NCBI GenBank assembly: GCA_039927975.1
Contig: JBDSTZ010000100.1
Span: 1 to 9,481 of the forward strand
Length of the DNA: 9,481 nt
Direction of reading: 5' to 3'
Source of the DNA: JBDSTZ01 sp039927975
GTDB taxonomy: Bacteria; Pseudomonadota; Gammaproteobacteria; Burkholderiales; Burkholderiaceae_D
Shown: one piece after another, positions 9,460 through 9,481 of the stretch
Position numbering within the stretch: the first letter of the stretch is position 1
Layout: the number at the start of each line of letters is the position of its first letter
Notes under the pieces: model-generated
Told to the model about the DNA's origin: nothing
Database searches by the model: none
Seen by the model: the letters and a program-made list of their open reading frames with translations, nothing else
Made by a program: the position numbers and the translations under genes

Positions 9460-9481
9460 ATGACCCCGCTCGAACAATTTC
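9460..9481 (+). CDS. Start of a downstream gene (partial, seven codons)
   Basis: An ATG three bases after the argJ stop opens a frame reading MTPLEQF up to the window edge. The tight spacing suggests translational coupling within an operon. In related betaproteobacteria argJ is commonly followed by a P-loop ATPase of the DUF815 type, and this N-terminus is compatible with that. The identification rests on expected gene order, because seven residues carry no motif. Confidence 0.5.

Overview
The window is GC-rich chromosomal DNA from a betaproteobacterium. The SecA and ArgJ proteins read like those of Burkholderiales, and the Oxalobacteraceae (Massilia/Duganella/Telluria-like) are the most likely home. 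That placement rests on remembered protein sequences, not on a search. All convincing genes lie on the + strand.

Layout. (1) Positions 1-54 hold the end of an AT-rich leader. (2) secA (55-2826) encodes the full-length preprotein translocase ATPase and ends at a strong intrinsic terminator (2848-2880). (3) A 466-base gap (2827-3292) holds the terminator, a tandem array of a 9-bp unit (2913-2966), an AT-rich promoter-like stretch (about 3030-3110), small dyads and a good Shine-Dalgarno sequence. (4) A 600-residue methyl-accepting chemotaxis protein (3293-5095) ends in a CheR/CheB-docking type pentapeptide, carried on a Pro/Ala/Ser linker that contains five octapeptide repeats. (5) A 966-residue exported protein (5223-8123) combines an unrecognised N-terminal domain, about seven ankyrin repeats, a helical middle domain (possibly DUF4034-like) and C-terminal TPRs. 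(6) argJ (8218-9456) encodes the bifunctional ornithine/glutamate acetyltransferase of arginine synthesis. (7) Three bases after argJ, the first seven codons of another gene run off the window.

How they fit. secA and argJ are housekeeping genes, and the expected betaproteobacterial order is secA followed closely by argJ and then an ATPase gene. Here the chemoreceptor and the ankyrin/TPR gene sit between them as about 5 kb of accessory content. The secA terminator isolates secA from the chemoreceptor. No convincing terminator separates the chemoreceptor from the ankyrin gene or the ankyrin gene from argJ, although each of the last two has a promoter-like -10 element. The receptor and the ankyrin/TPR protein have no evident functional link beyond adjacency.

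I see no RNA genes, insertion sequences, CRISPR array or attachment sites. The least ordinary content is the octapeptide-repeat tether of the chemoreceptor, the ankyrin-to-TPR exported fusion and the 9-bp repeat tract. None of these amounts to a demonstrable new system.
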